Below are positions 25,505 to 33,775 of a DNA stretch of 54,041 bases, piece by piece; the first letter of the stretch is position 1, and every line of letters starts with the position of its first letter. Origin of the DNA: Methylomonas sp. (GTDB taxonomy: Bacteria > Pseudomonadota > Gammaproteobacteria > Methylococcales > Methylomonadaceae); the NCBI GenBank assembly GCA_002928965.1, contig PERU01000025.1:1-54041 (forward strand), in the 5' to 3' direction. The notes under the pieces were generated by a model that did not search any database, was not told where the DNA came from, and saw only the letters and a program-made list of their open reading frames with translations. The position numbers and the translations under genes are program-made.

Positions 25505-26320
25505 ATGCCGCGCAAACAAATTTTGGCTCTATCTGCACTACTCATCTGTTTTCAAGCAAGCGTAAATGCAGCCAGTATTACCGTAGATGGCAATCTGGCT
25601 GACTGGGGTTTAAAAAGAAATGGAAACGCCAATGACTGGACCCCAAACCCCTTGCTGGTGCCACCCAATCAATACAAAGTAGAAGATCAAACAGGTTTAA
25701 ATACCCGCCTGTTTCCTGGATGGGGCGGACAAGCCTATGATGCGGAAGCAATTTACACATTTGTAGACAGCAATTCGCTTTACATTGCACTGGTAACCGG
25801 ATTGTCACCCAACACACCAGATAACCCCGCTGCCAATAGCTATGGACCTGGGGATTTTGCTATAGACTTTGGTGGAGACGGAAGCTTTGAATTCGGTGTT
25901 GAAACAACTGGCGCTAACAAAGGTAAAGTGTATCAAGTAGTCGCATGGGATTATGGCCTATGGGACACCGATGGAGAATACAATCCCAATAATCCTGATC
26001 TGGCTCACCCGACATCCATTAAATCCGGCACTCAAGTTGGCATTGGTCAATTGATCTATACCAACAGCTGGTTTACAAATATGGGCGAATATATCCAAGA
26101 CAAACATTACGTCATCGAAGCCGCTATACCGTTATCCGTTTTCGACGGATTTTCCGGCAAATTCGATGTGCACTGGACAATGAATTGTGCAAATGATGCG
26201 ATCTGGGCTGATCCTATTTTACCGGGTACAGTTTCAGAACCCACCAGCATCGCGCTTTTGGCACTGGGTTTATTTGCCATGGCTGCAAAACGCAAACCCG
26301 CCGCTTTGCTGACCGCCTAA
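25505..26320 (+). CDS. PEP-CTERM sorting-domain protein with CBM9-like domain
   Basis: A 271-residue exported protein. A signal peptide (about 1-22, ending VNAAS) leads into a beta-rich region opening ITVDGNLADW, the usual start of CBM9-like/DOMON-like domains that bind sugars or ligands. The C-terminus is a PEP-CTERM tail: EPTSIALLALGLF, then a basic AAKRKP end. Such tails are cleaved by an exosortase, generally in bacteria that make an exopolysaccharide; the motif here is EPTS instead of PEPS. No exosortase gene is in the window. A sigma-54 promoter precedes it and a strong hairpin follows. Confidence 0.88.
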   Translation: MPRKQILALSALLICFQASVNAASITVDGNLADWGLKRNGNANDWTPNPLLVPPNQYKVEDQTGLNTRLFPGWGGQAYDAEAIYTFVDSNSLYIALVTGLSPNTPDNPAANSYGPGDFAIDFGGDGSFEFGVETTGANKGKVYQVVAWDYGLWDTDGEYNPNNPDLAHPTSIKSGTQVGIGQLIYTNSWFTNMGEYIQDKHYVIEAAIPLSVFDGFSGKFDVHWTMNCANDAIWADPILPGTVSEPTSIALLALGLFAMAAKRKPAALLTA

Positions 26321-26327
26321 CATCATA

Positions 26328-26364
26328 AACGGCTTGAATGGAATTCAACTCCCTTCAAGCCGTT
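26328..26364. terminator. Strong hairpin after the PEP-CTERM gene
   Basis: AACGGCTTGAA (26328-26338) pairs perfectly with TTCAAGCCGTT (26354-26364). It lies between the convergent PEP-CTERM and ybbP-like genes and could stop both transcripts, although no long T tract follows on either side. Confidence 0.65.
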
Positions 26365-26380
26365 AACTTCTAAACCCCAT

Positions 26381-28864
26381 CTACAACCGCCGTAACACCC
26401 GCATTGGTGATTGATTCACCACCTCACGCACCCCCCAAAACCCTGCCAGTCCCACCGATACTAGGCCAATCAACGGCAAACTCAGACAAGCCAATAGATT
26501 GGGCTGATAAGCAATATGCATCACCCGACTGTACAACACGTACAAAATCGCCTGTGCCAACAAAGCCGCCAGACCACCGGCCAACGCCCCCAACAAACCA
26601 AATTCGATGACATGGGTTTTTCTCAACCAACCCCGTTTGGCACCCAGGGTACGCATCAAAGCACCTTCATGAATACGATTATCCAGCGTGGCATACACCG
26701 CCGCAAACAGCACCACAAACCCGGCTGCCAAAGCAAAATACAACAATAAATTGATGGCTTGGGTCAGTTGGGTCAGGATGGTTTTAAACTGTTTTAATAT
26801 CTGATCGACTTCCAGAATAGTGGTGGCAGGATAGGTTTTAACCAACTGGTTCAGTAACGGCTTTTTATCTGCCGGCAGATAAAAACTGGTCAGATAGGTC
26901 GCGGGAAAACCGTCCAGCGTGCCGGGCGAAAACACCATGTAAAAATTCGGCTTCATGGTATCCCATTGCAGACTGCGTAGATTGGCTACTTTGGCGGTAA
27001 GCTGAGCGCTGCCGACCGTGAATGTCAGGCTATCGCCTACCGCAATCTTTAAGTTTTCTGCCAGTTTTTGCTCCACTGATACCTGACCGGGCGGCACATC
27101 CTGCCAAGCAGAACCCGCAGTGATGGTGTTATCGTCAGGCAGGGTCTGTCCCCATGTCAGACTCAATTCCCGCTGGGTCGCCGCCTCGCCCTTGCTGTCT
27201 TTACTGACCCGTTGCTGTACTGGCTGATCGTTAATCGCCACTAAACGCCCCCGCACTACCGGATAAAACGGATTACTGACAATACCGGCCTGCTGCAAAT
27301 CCCCTTTAAAACCCGGTAATTTTTCCGGAATGATATTCATGGCGAAATGATTCGGGGCTTTATCCGGCAACTGCTGCTGCCACTGATCGATTAAATCGCT
27401 GCGCACGGTAAAACTCAAACTCATCGCCGCCAAGGTGATGCTAAACGCCAGGATTTGACTGACGCTGGTCTGACGATGCCGCAACACGCCCTGCAAGCCA
27501 AATCGCCAGGACACAGGCAAGCGCGGCAATAATGGCTGTAGCAGTTTCAACAATCCGGCAATTACCAAACCCAGCACCAACAAAGCCAGCATACCCACAC
27601 CAACAATAGTGACCGTCATCTGCCAATCGTTGCTATAGCGCCAGATCAACGCTGACATGACGCCAATCGCCAGTCCATAAATCAACCAAGCTTTGGTCGG
27701 CAGCGGCTCCAATTCCCTTCGCAGCACCCGCAACGGCGAGACCCGCTGTAATCGCAGCAAAGGCGGTAAGGCAAATCCAAGCAGTATCGCCATGCCGGTG
27801 GCAAAACCCAATAACACCGCCAACCAACCCGGATCGGCCAATTGCTGAGGCAACAAGTTTTTTAACAACTGAAACAAGCCCAATTGCCCCAACCAGCCCA
27901 AGCCACAGCCGGCCAGACTGGTGATACTGCCCAACAGTAAAAACTGCACGCTGTAAAGCCAGACAATTTCGCTTTGCTTGCAGCCCAGGCATTTCAAAAG
28001 CGCAGAGGCATTGAAGTGTCTTTCGGTATAGCGGCCCGCCGCCATGGCAATGCCCACACCGGCAATCAAAATCACCACAATGCTGGACAAACCCAGATAG
28101 CGTTCGGCGCGCTTTAGTGCAGAACCCAGCTCTGGCCGGTCTTCGTGAATATCCAGAATACGCTGGGACGGATTGAGTTGCGGTTTAATGCTCTGTTTCA
28201 ACGCCGTCAACGCGGCATCTTCACCAGTGAACTGATAAAAATAATGCACATGGCTGCCGGGCTGAATTACCCCGGTGGCCTGCAAATCCTGTTGATGCAT
28301 CATCACCCGCGGCGAAAAACTGTAAAAATCGCCGCGCTTGTCAGGTTCATAACTGAGGATGCGGCTGATAGTCAGGGTTTTCTCGCCTATGGTCAGACTA
28401 TCGCCCAACTGAACATGCAACGCCGACAACACCCGATTCTCCACCCACACCGTGCCCGGCTCAGGGCCTTGGGTCATTTGGCTTTCTTCATCAGCATCGG
28501 TCAACCGGGTTTTCAAAAAACCCCGCAACGGATAGCTCTGACTGACCGCCTTTACAGACGCCAGCAACATCTGCTGGTTTTCCAGCAACACGCTGCTGAA
28601 CTCGGTGGTTTGCGAGGCTGTTAATTGCAAACCAGCCGCCTGCTGCAGCCAATTAATATCAACGGGCTTGGCACTGGCAATCACTAAATCGCCCGCTAAA
28701 AACTCGGCGGCCTGCAAGGTCATGCTGCGTTGCAAGCGATCAGCGAACAACGAAATGGTGGTGGTACTGGCGACAGCAATCAGCAGTGCCAACACCAGCA
28801 AGGTCAATTCGCCGGAACGGCCATCGCGCTTGAGTAACCGCAGCGCCAGCCTGATACGTTTCAT
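26381..28864 (-). CDS. ybbP: YbbP-like ABC transporter permease (FtsX/MacB type)
   Basis: An 827-residue membrane protein with the double FtsX-like layout: an N-terminal helix (LTLLVLALLIAVASTTTISL), a periplasmic domain, three to four central helices with further helix groups around 380-480, a second periplasmic domain and a final helix bundle. FtsX/MacB-type permeases couple ATP hydrolysis in the cytoplasm to events in the periplasm rather than moving a small solute. It overlaps ybbA by four bases, and the divergent tesA matches the E. coli ybbA-ybbP/tesA arrangement. The physiological substrate of the family is unclear. Confidence 0.9.
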   Translation of the reverse strand: MKRIRLALRLLKRDGRSGELTLLVLALLIAVASTTTISLFADRLQRSMTLQAAEFLAGDLVIASAKPVDINWLQQAAGLQLTASQTTEFSSVLLENQQMLLASVKAVSQSYPLRGFLKTRLTDADEESQMTQGPEPGTVWVENRVLSALHVQLGDSLTIGEKTLTISRILSYEPDKRGDFYSFSPRVMMHQQDLQATGVIQPGSHVHYFYQFTGEDAALTALKQSIKPQLNPSQRILDIHEDRPELGSALKRAERYLGLSSIVVILIAGVGIAMAAGRYTERHFNASALLKCLGCKQSEIVWLYSVQFLLLGSITSLAGCGLGWLGQLGLFQLLKNLLPQQLADPGWLAVLLGFATGMAILLGFALPPLLRLQRVSPLRVLRRELEPLPTKAWLIYGLAIGVMSALIWRYSNDWQMTVTIVGVGMLALLVLGLVIAGLLKLLQPLLPRLPVSWRFGLQGVLRHRQTSVSQILAFSITLAAMSLSFTVRSDLIDQWQQQLPDKAPNHFAMNIIPEKLPGFKGDLQQAGIVSNPFYPVVRGRLVAINDQPVQQRVSKDSKGEAATQRELSLTWGQTLPDDNTITAGSAWQDVPPGQVSVEQKLAENLKIAVGDSLTFTVGSAQLTAKVANLRSLQWDTMKPNFYMVFSPGTLDGFPATYLTSFYLPADKKPLLNQLVKTYPATTILEVDQILKQFKTILTQLTQAINLLLYFALAAGFVVLFAAVYATLDNRIHEGALMRTLGAKRGWLRKTHVIEFGLLGALAGGLAALLAQAILYVLYSRVMHIAYQPNLLACLSLPLIGLVSVGLAGFWGVREVVNQSPMRVLRRL

Positions 28865-29550
28865 ACCACGCTCCCGGCATCCAGTCTGATCATGCGCTGA
28901 CAGCGCGCCGCCAATGAGGCATCGTGCGTCACCAGCACCAAGGTAGTGTGTTTTTCCTGATTCAACTCAAACAGCAGATCAATGATATGCGCGCCGGTTT
29001 TGCTGTCCAGATTGCCGGTCGGTTCATCGGCAAACAAAATCGCCGGTTGGGTAACAAACGCCCTCGCCAGCGCCACCCGCTGCTGCTCGCCGCCGGATAA
29101 TTGTTTGGGGGTGTGGGTCAGGCGTTTTGCCAAACCGACCCGTTCCAATAAATCACGGGCAGCGGATTCGGCACGATCATCGCCACTCAGCTCCAAGGGC
29201 AGCATGACATTTTCCAAGGCCGTTAACCCCGGCAGCAATTGAAACGACTGAAATACAAATCCCACCAAGGCATTGCGCAAGGCCGCCCGGCCATCTTCAT
29301 TCATTAGGGTAATATCGCGACCGTCTATCGTCACCGAACCACTGCTCGGCGTATCCAGTCCAGCCAGCAAACTCAACAAGGTGGTTTTGCCGGAACCGGA
29401 CTCGCCGACAATCGCCAAACTCTCGCCACGGTTGATGATTAGATCCACCGATGCCAAGATATGCAGTTCGCCTGCCGAGGTCGGCACCGATTTACCCAGA
29501 TTTTGGGTAACGATGATGGGCGTATTTTCGTGTTTATTGTGAGTGTGCAT
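28861..29550 (-). CDS. ybbA: YbbA-like ABC transporter ATP-binding protein
   Basis: About 229 residues of the LolD/MacB-type ATPase family, partner of the YbbP-like permease. Walker A GESGSGKTT, Q-loop FVFQSFQLLPGLTALENV, signature LSGGEQQRVALARA, Walker B ILFADEPTGNLD and H-loop VTHD are all intact. I place the start at ATG 29550 (MHTHNKHENTP) by analogy with E. coli YbbA and an AAGG nine bases upstream; a longer frame to 29640 would run antisense into tesA. Its ATG is one base away from the tesA ATG on the other strand. Confidence 0.92.
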   Translation of the reverse strand: MHTHNKHENTPIIVTQNLGKSVPTSAGELHILASVDLIINRGESLAIVGESGSGKTTLLSLLAGLDTPSSGSVTIDGRDITLMNEDGRAALRNALVGFVFQSFQLLPGLTALENVMLPLELSGDDRAESAARDLLERVGLAKRLTHTPKQLSGGEQQRVALARAFVTQPAILFADEPTGNLDSKTGAHIIDLLFELNQEKHTTLVLVTHDASLAARCQRMIRLDAGSVV

Positions 29551-29551
29551 T

Positions 29552-30154
29552 ATGTATAGCCTTGTCCTTGCCGTTATTTTGGGATTGCTGCCCATGGCCG
29601 CGATGGCCAAATCGATTGTGGTGTTGGGTGATAGCATCACCGCCGGTTATGGCATTGATGTCAATGCGGGTTGGGTCAATCTATTACAACAAAAGTTCAA
29701 GGCCTTGCCCAGCGATGTTGTGATTCACAACGAAAGCATCAGCGGCGATACCACTGCCGGCGGACTTGCGCGGCTTGATCCGCTATTGTCGCGCCATAAA
29801 CCCGCCTGGGTGTTGGTGGAACTGGGCGCCAACGATGGCCTGCGCGGACTGTCACCGCAGGAGATGAAAAACAACCTGACCGAAATCGTCAAACGTTCCC
29901 AAAAAGCCGGCGCCAACGTCATGCTGCTGGGCATGAAAATCCCGCCCAATTACGGCAAGCGTTACATAGACCTGTTTTATAACATTTACCCGCAACTGGC
30001 TGAGGAATTAAAAGTACCGTTAGTACCGTTTATTCTGGAAGACGTGGCGTTAAAACCGGAGATGATGCAGGCGGATGGCTTGCATCCCAATGCCTTGGGG
30101 CAACCATTGATTGCGGAGAAGGTTTGGGGATATTTGTGGCCGTTGTTGAAGTAG
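29552..30154 (+). CDS. tesA: GDSL/SGNH esterase, TesA-like
   Basis: About 200 residues, a periplasmic acyl-CoA thioesterase I/lysophospholipase of the SGNH family. A short signal peptide (about 1-18, ending AMAKS) precedes the nucleophile block VVLGDSITAGYG; block III GANDGLRG supplies the Asn and block V DGLHPNALGQ the Asp and His. Length and neighbours agree with E. coli TesA. The start is ATG 29552; an in-frame GTG at 29543 would overlap ybbA. The promoter must lie inside ybbA. Confidence 0.92.
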   Translation: MYSLVLAVILGLLPMAAMAKSIVVLGDSITAGYGIDVNAGWVNLLQQKFKALPSDVVIHNESISGDTTAGGLARLDPLLSRHKPAWVLVELGANDGLRGLSPQEMKNNLTEIVKRSQKAGANVMLLGMKIPPNYGKRYIDLFYNIYPQLAEELKVPLVPFILEDVALKPEMMQADGLHPNALGQPLIAEKVWGYLWPLLK

Positions 30155-30210
30155 ATGGGGTGAAACTTCATCTTCTATACTGACATTCAAATTATTACTG
30201 GAAGCCAAGA

Positions 30211-31452
30211 ATGCAAACTTCAGATCGTGTAGGAATCTTTGTAGACGTTGAGAACTTAACTCAATGGGTAAAACAAGATGGGCTTGAACAATTGATCGAA
30301 GAACTTACATCGTTGGGGACCATCATAGTTAGAAGGGCATACGCCAAATGGACTGAGCCAAACGTCACACCACACCAAAACATCCTTAATCGCCTCGGGT
30401 TCGAATTGATCCATACTTTTCACCCTGTTGGTGGAAAAAATGCAGCTGACATACAGATTGTAGTGGATGTGATGGAATATGCTTGGCGCGATCCCAATTT
30501 AAAATGGATAACTTTAGCTACTGGCGATTCCGACTTCAGCCCTTTGTTCAGGCGACTAAGAGAAATGGGGCGCCATGTCATTGGTGCTGGTCCTCGATCG
30601 GCTCTCAGCGAATCAGTCAAAAGTTCGTGCTCACGCTTCATTTATTTGGATAGAGAAAAACAAATCGAAAAAGCGGACGATGCTACTCGGGTTTCAGTAT
30701 TTGATGATGCAGCAGATTTATTAGAGAAAGCCCTAGCTACCTTTGACGAACCGGCCAGTTGTTCGGCATTAAAAGCACGCATGACCAACATAGACAGTGC
30801 CTTTGATGAAAAACAATTAGGATTTAAGGGATTCAATGATTTTGTAAAGCAAGTGAATACTGTCGAATTGAATCATAACGGGAAAGCATGGTTAGTAACC
30901 TTTAAGTCTAACGAACCAGTCCCCCAAGTTGACGCCTCCAATACCTCAGAAGACTTTGACAATTCAAAACTAATTGATCGTTATCGCTCAATACTAAGAA
31001 GTAAAGGTTGGCGTTCAGTGCCGCTGTCAGCAGTTGAAGACTGTTATCAGCGACTTATTGGTTTGGGCGCTATGATCCGTTCGGAAATGGTTGAACAGAT
31101 TATTTCATCAGATTCTCCGATAAATCTGACTTCTGCTGAAGTTAGGAAAGTAATCCAAATGTTTTTCAAAGGGAATCTGATGGTAAAAGCCGATACTATG
31201 GATTTTCTAGATGGTGATGAAGACTATTGGAAAATGAATTCTATACCGTTAGAGGATGTACTTTACTCAATTGATCGCGCGATGATAACCCGTTTAATGT
31301 CAGGATTAAGAGAAGAAGCTACCCCTTTAAACAAGGAAGTCATATCTACTTTGCTACTAAAAAAGAGATCTCCACAAGAACTTGCTAAATTGATTAATGA
31401 AGGTAAACAGTTCGTTCGTCAACAGGTTGCAAACCAGCGTAGCCAAGATTAG
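30211..31452 (+). CDS. NYN domain protein with LOTUS/OST-HTH-like C-terminal region
   Basis: A 413-residue protein. The N-terminal NYN (PIN-like, LabA) nuclease domain spans about 1-150: VGIFVDVENLT with the first Asp, KNAADIQIVVDVMEYAW, ATGDSDFSPLFRRLREMG and an HVIG strand, giving a full set of acidic residues for metal-dependent RNA cleavage. Residues about 165-230 resemble an OST-HTH/LOTUS domain (AADLLEKALATF...GFNDFVKQV), an RNA-binding fold often joined to NYN; the last 150 residues may hold another winged helix. It looks more AT-rich than tesA and the T6SS genes and forms an islet with the following toxin-antitoxin pair. The RNA target is unknown. Confidence 0.8.
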   Translation: MQTSDRVGIFVDVENLTQWVKQDGLEQLIEELTSLGTIIVRRAYAKWTEPNVTPHQNILNRLGFELIHTFHPVGGKNAADIQIVVDVMEYAWRDPNLKWITLATGDSDFSPLFRRLREMGRHVIGAGPRSALSESVKSSCSRFIYLDREKQIEKADDATRVSVFDDAADLLEKALATFDEPASCSALKARMTNIDSAFDEKQLGFKGFNDFVKQVNTVELNHNGKAWLVTFKSNEPVPQVDASNTSEDFDNSKLIDRYRSILRSKGWRSVPLSAVEDCYQRLIGLGAMIRSEMVEQIISSDSPINLTSAEVRKVIQMFFKGNLMVKADTMDFLDGDEDYWKMNSIPLEDVLYSIDRAMITRLMSGLREEATPLNKEVISTLLLKKRSPQELAKLINEGKQFVRQQVANQRSQD

Positions 31453-31605
31453 TGCAACGTAATCGGCGCTACGCTGGTTTGGGTAAAGATTAATTCTTCA
31501 GCACAAGCTTGGTTACTCAGACTCAATGCAAACATTCAAACTTGCAAACAACTAAAAAAGATCTAATATACGTGCTCAATTTGGCACTTATTTTAGGGTG
31601 TGGGT

Positions 31606-31857
31606 ATGCAGCAAATATTGGCTTCGTTTAGCGCAAGCATTTCCGAATTAAAGAAAAATCCTTCTGCATTGTTAAGCAAGGCGGAAGGGGAGCCTATAGC
31701 CATCCTCAATCATAACCTTCCGACCGCCTATCTGGTGCCTGCTGATGTTTTTGAGCGACTGATGGATAAATTGGAAGATTATGAGTTGGGTGAAATAGTC
31801 AACGAAAGACAAGCAGAAAAGCACTTGGCAATTGAAGTGTCGCTGGATGACTTATAA
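31606..31857 (+). CDS. Phd/YefM-type antitoxin
   Basis: An 83-residue protein opening MQQILASFSASISELKKNPS, the DNA-binding half of Phd/YefM/RelB-like antitoxins, with ILNHNLPTAYLVPADVFERLM following. The C-terminal third should bind and neutralise the toxin. ATG 31606 is preferred over GTG 31600 because AGGG lies about eight bases upstream. The gene overlaps the toxin by 11 bases. Antitoxins of this type usually repress their own promoter, which would lie within 31560-31600. Confidence 0.85.
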   Translation: MQQILASFSASISELKKNPSALLSKAEGEPIAILNHNLPTAYLVPADVFERLMDKLEDYELGEIVNERQAEKHLAIEVSLDDL

Positions 31858-32137
31858 ATTAAAATTTCTACCCAGCGCAAAAAAGGAATGGGACAAACTC
31901 GACAACGGCATTAAAGCCCATTTTAAAAACAAGTTAAAAAAATGCCTTGAAAACCCTCACATCCCATCCAACAGGCTAACTAATTTTGATTGCGCCTATA
32001 AAATTAAACTGCGCTCTGCTGGTTATCGCCTTGTTTATGAAGTTGATGACCAAGAACTGATTGTTTTGGTTATTGCCGTAGGTAAAAGGGAAAATAATGC
32101 TGTTTACGATAATGCAAAAAACAGAACCAATGCCTGA
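31847..32137 (+). CDS. RelE/ParE-superfamily toxin
   Basis: A 96-residue basic protein: MTYKLKFLPSAKKEWDKLD, then FKNKLKKCLENP, YKIKLRSAGYRLVYEV and VLVIAVGKRENNAVY. These are RelE-like features, with the arginine of SAGYRLVY and the C-terminal GKRE in place, so ribosome-dependent mRNA cleavage is expected. ATG 31847 lies inside the end of the antitoxin gene, so translation is coupled. A start at 31832 would give five extra residues and is less likely. Together with the NYN protein it marks a small accessory islet beside the T6SS locus. Confidence 0.87.
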   Translation: MTYKLKFLPSAKKEWDKLDNGIKAHFKNKLKKCLENPHIPSNRLTNFDCAYKIKLRSAGYRLVYEVDDQELIVLVIAVGKRENNAVYDNAKNRTNA

Positions 32138-32179
32138 CGAATACGGTTGGATTTTGTGAACAAAGCAGCTCAAAAACCA

Positions 32180-33775
32180 TCAAACCCTAATCCCAATCAC
32201 CGAAATATTATCCCGCCCGCCGCGGCGTTCCGCTTCGGCAATCAAATTGCGAACAATTTCCTCTGCAGAACCACTGGCACAAAAACCGGCAATATCATCA
32301 GGCAACAGCTCTTTATCCAGACCATCGCTGGATAAAATAAACAAATCGCCCGGCTCAACAGCGCCCTGCCCCCAATCCAGCTGCAACTGCGCATCGGCGC
32401 CGACGGCGCGGGTGATGACATTGCCCCGGCCTTGTTCCAGGCTGCCGTCTTCGGGTATCAGGCCCTGACTGATGGCTTCGTTGTATAACGAATGATCCTG
32501 CGTCAATTGCTCCAGTTTGCCCAGCCGGTAGCGGTATAGCCGACTGTCCCCCGCCCATAGGTAGCGAAACTGCTGCCCGGCGATTAACAACACCACCACG
32601 GTGCTGCCGATGATGTGACCGGCACCACGGCCTTTGGCCAGTTGCTGCAACTGCCGGTTCACTGCCTGCAAATTGGCCGCCACCTGTTCGCTGTAATATT
32701 CCAGATCGTCAAACGGCTGTATTCTTGCCAGGGTTTCCACCAAGGTCTGACTGGCCACGTCGCCGGCGCTGTGTCCGCCCATGCCATCCGCAACCGCCCA
32801 CAGACCGACATCATCCCGCACCAGAATGGAATCTTCATTCAGCTTGCGACGCAATCCGACCACGCTTAAACCAAAACTTTGCCGTTGATGTATGGGTTCT
32901 GGCAGCACGGTTTGTGCGCCGGTATCTTCAATAACCGCATGCACCCTTTCTACGGTTTGTTCAGGGTCAGGCATAGGCAAGGTGTCGACAGTGGATAGGT
33001 GTGGCGGCGTATTTTTCAACTCAGGCATGGCAGTCATGTCCACAGCAACAGACGCTAGCTGCCAACCATAGGCTGGCCATTGGCCATTCAAAAACCCCAC
33101 ATAGGCATCCAGCGGCGGCAGTCCTTGGCAAATCAGCAAACGGGCGTTGTCATCATCCGCCACAAAAGAACGCCACAGGCTGGCTTGCGCCAGAAAGCGG
33201 GTTTTTAAGGTGTCGCCCAGTTGCTGGAAGGCCTGAGCAGTTGCCGCTGCAGTATCCAGCTTGAATTCAAAGGCCGGTTTGGCGGAGCTGTTTTGGCCGG
33301 GTATTGCTTGACCGCACGCAGCTAAATCACTGAGATAGTCGTTAACACTAAGCCGCTGCAAATGGGCGTCAAACTGTTGCAAATCAAATTCATATTCCAA
33401 CGAGGACAAGGCCAATTGCGACAAAGCATCAAACCAGCCACAGCCAGGATTGAACAATTGCGGCAATTGTTGAGCATTGACTTTGGCCACCAGCGTTAAC
33501 GGAAAATAGCGGCCGACTTTATCGACGCTGGGCATCATCACCCCTGCCCAGGCATCGTCACCGCACAACCCAGGCGCCAAGGCAAATTGCCAAATCGGGC
33601 TGACTAAATAAGTGTTTAGCCATTGACCAGCCAATTTTTCCTGACTGGCGGCGATGCCACCTTGCAGCCATTGATCCCAAGATTCTATAAATTGTCTAGG
33701 CAAACGCCGGGAGACAAAATCGCCGTGACTGGGCAGTTTGCCGTAAAAACCAACAAGGGATTCGATGCTGTTCAT
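32180..33775 (-). CDS. tagF-pppA: T6SS TagF-PppA fusion protein
   Basis: A 531-residue two-domain protein. Residues 1-240 are TagF/ImpM (DUF2094): VGFYGKLPSHGDFVSRRLP and AWAGVMMPSVDKVGRYFPL. From about 300 there is a complete PP2C phosphatase: RKLNEDS (310-316), AVADGMGGHSAGD (327-339), GSTVVVLLI, WAGDSRLYRYR, LSSDGLDK and GGRDNISVIGI. TagF represses T6SS post-translationally and PppA reverses PpkA phosphorylation, so one polypeptide joins two brakes. A similar fusion is known in Agrobacterium. The ATG overlaps the TssM stop (ATGA). It is the last gene of the T6SS operon. Confidence 0.93.
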   Translation of the reverse strand: MNSIESLVGFYGKLPSHGDFVSRRLPRQFIESWDQWLQGGIAASQEKLAGQWLNTYLVSPIWQFALAPGLCGDDAWAGVMMPSVDKVGRYFPLTLVAKVNAQQLPQLFNPGCGWFDALSQLALSSLEYEFDLQQFDAHLQRLSVNDYLSDLAACGQAIPGQNSSAKPAFEFKLDTAAATAQAFQQLGDTLKTRFLAQASLWRSFVADDDNARLLICQGLPPLDAYVGFLNGQWPAYGWQLASVAVDMTAMPELKNTPPHLSTVDTLPMPDPEQTVERVHAVIEDTGAQTVLPEPIHQRQSFGLSVVGLRRKLNEDSILVRDDVGLWAVADGMGGHSAGDVASQTLVETLARIQPFDDLEYYSEQVAANLQAVNRQLQQLAKGRGAGHIIGSTVVVLLIAGQQFRYLWAGDSRLYRYRLGKLEQLTQDHSLYNEAISQGLIPEDGSLEQGRGNVITRAVGADAQLQLDWGQGAVEPGDLFILSSDGLDKELLPDDIAGFCASGSAEEIVRNLIAEAERRGGRDNISVIGIRV

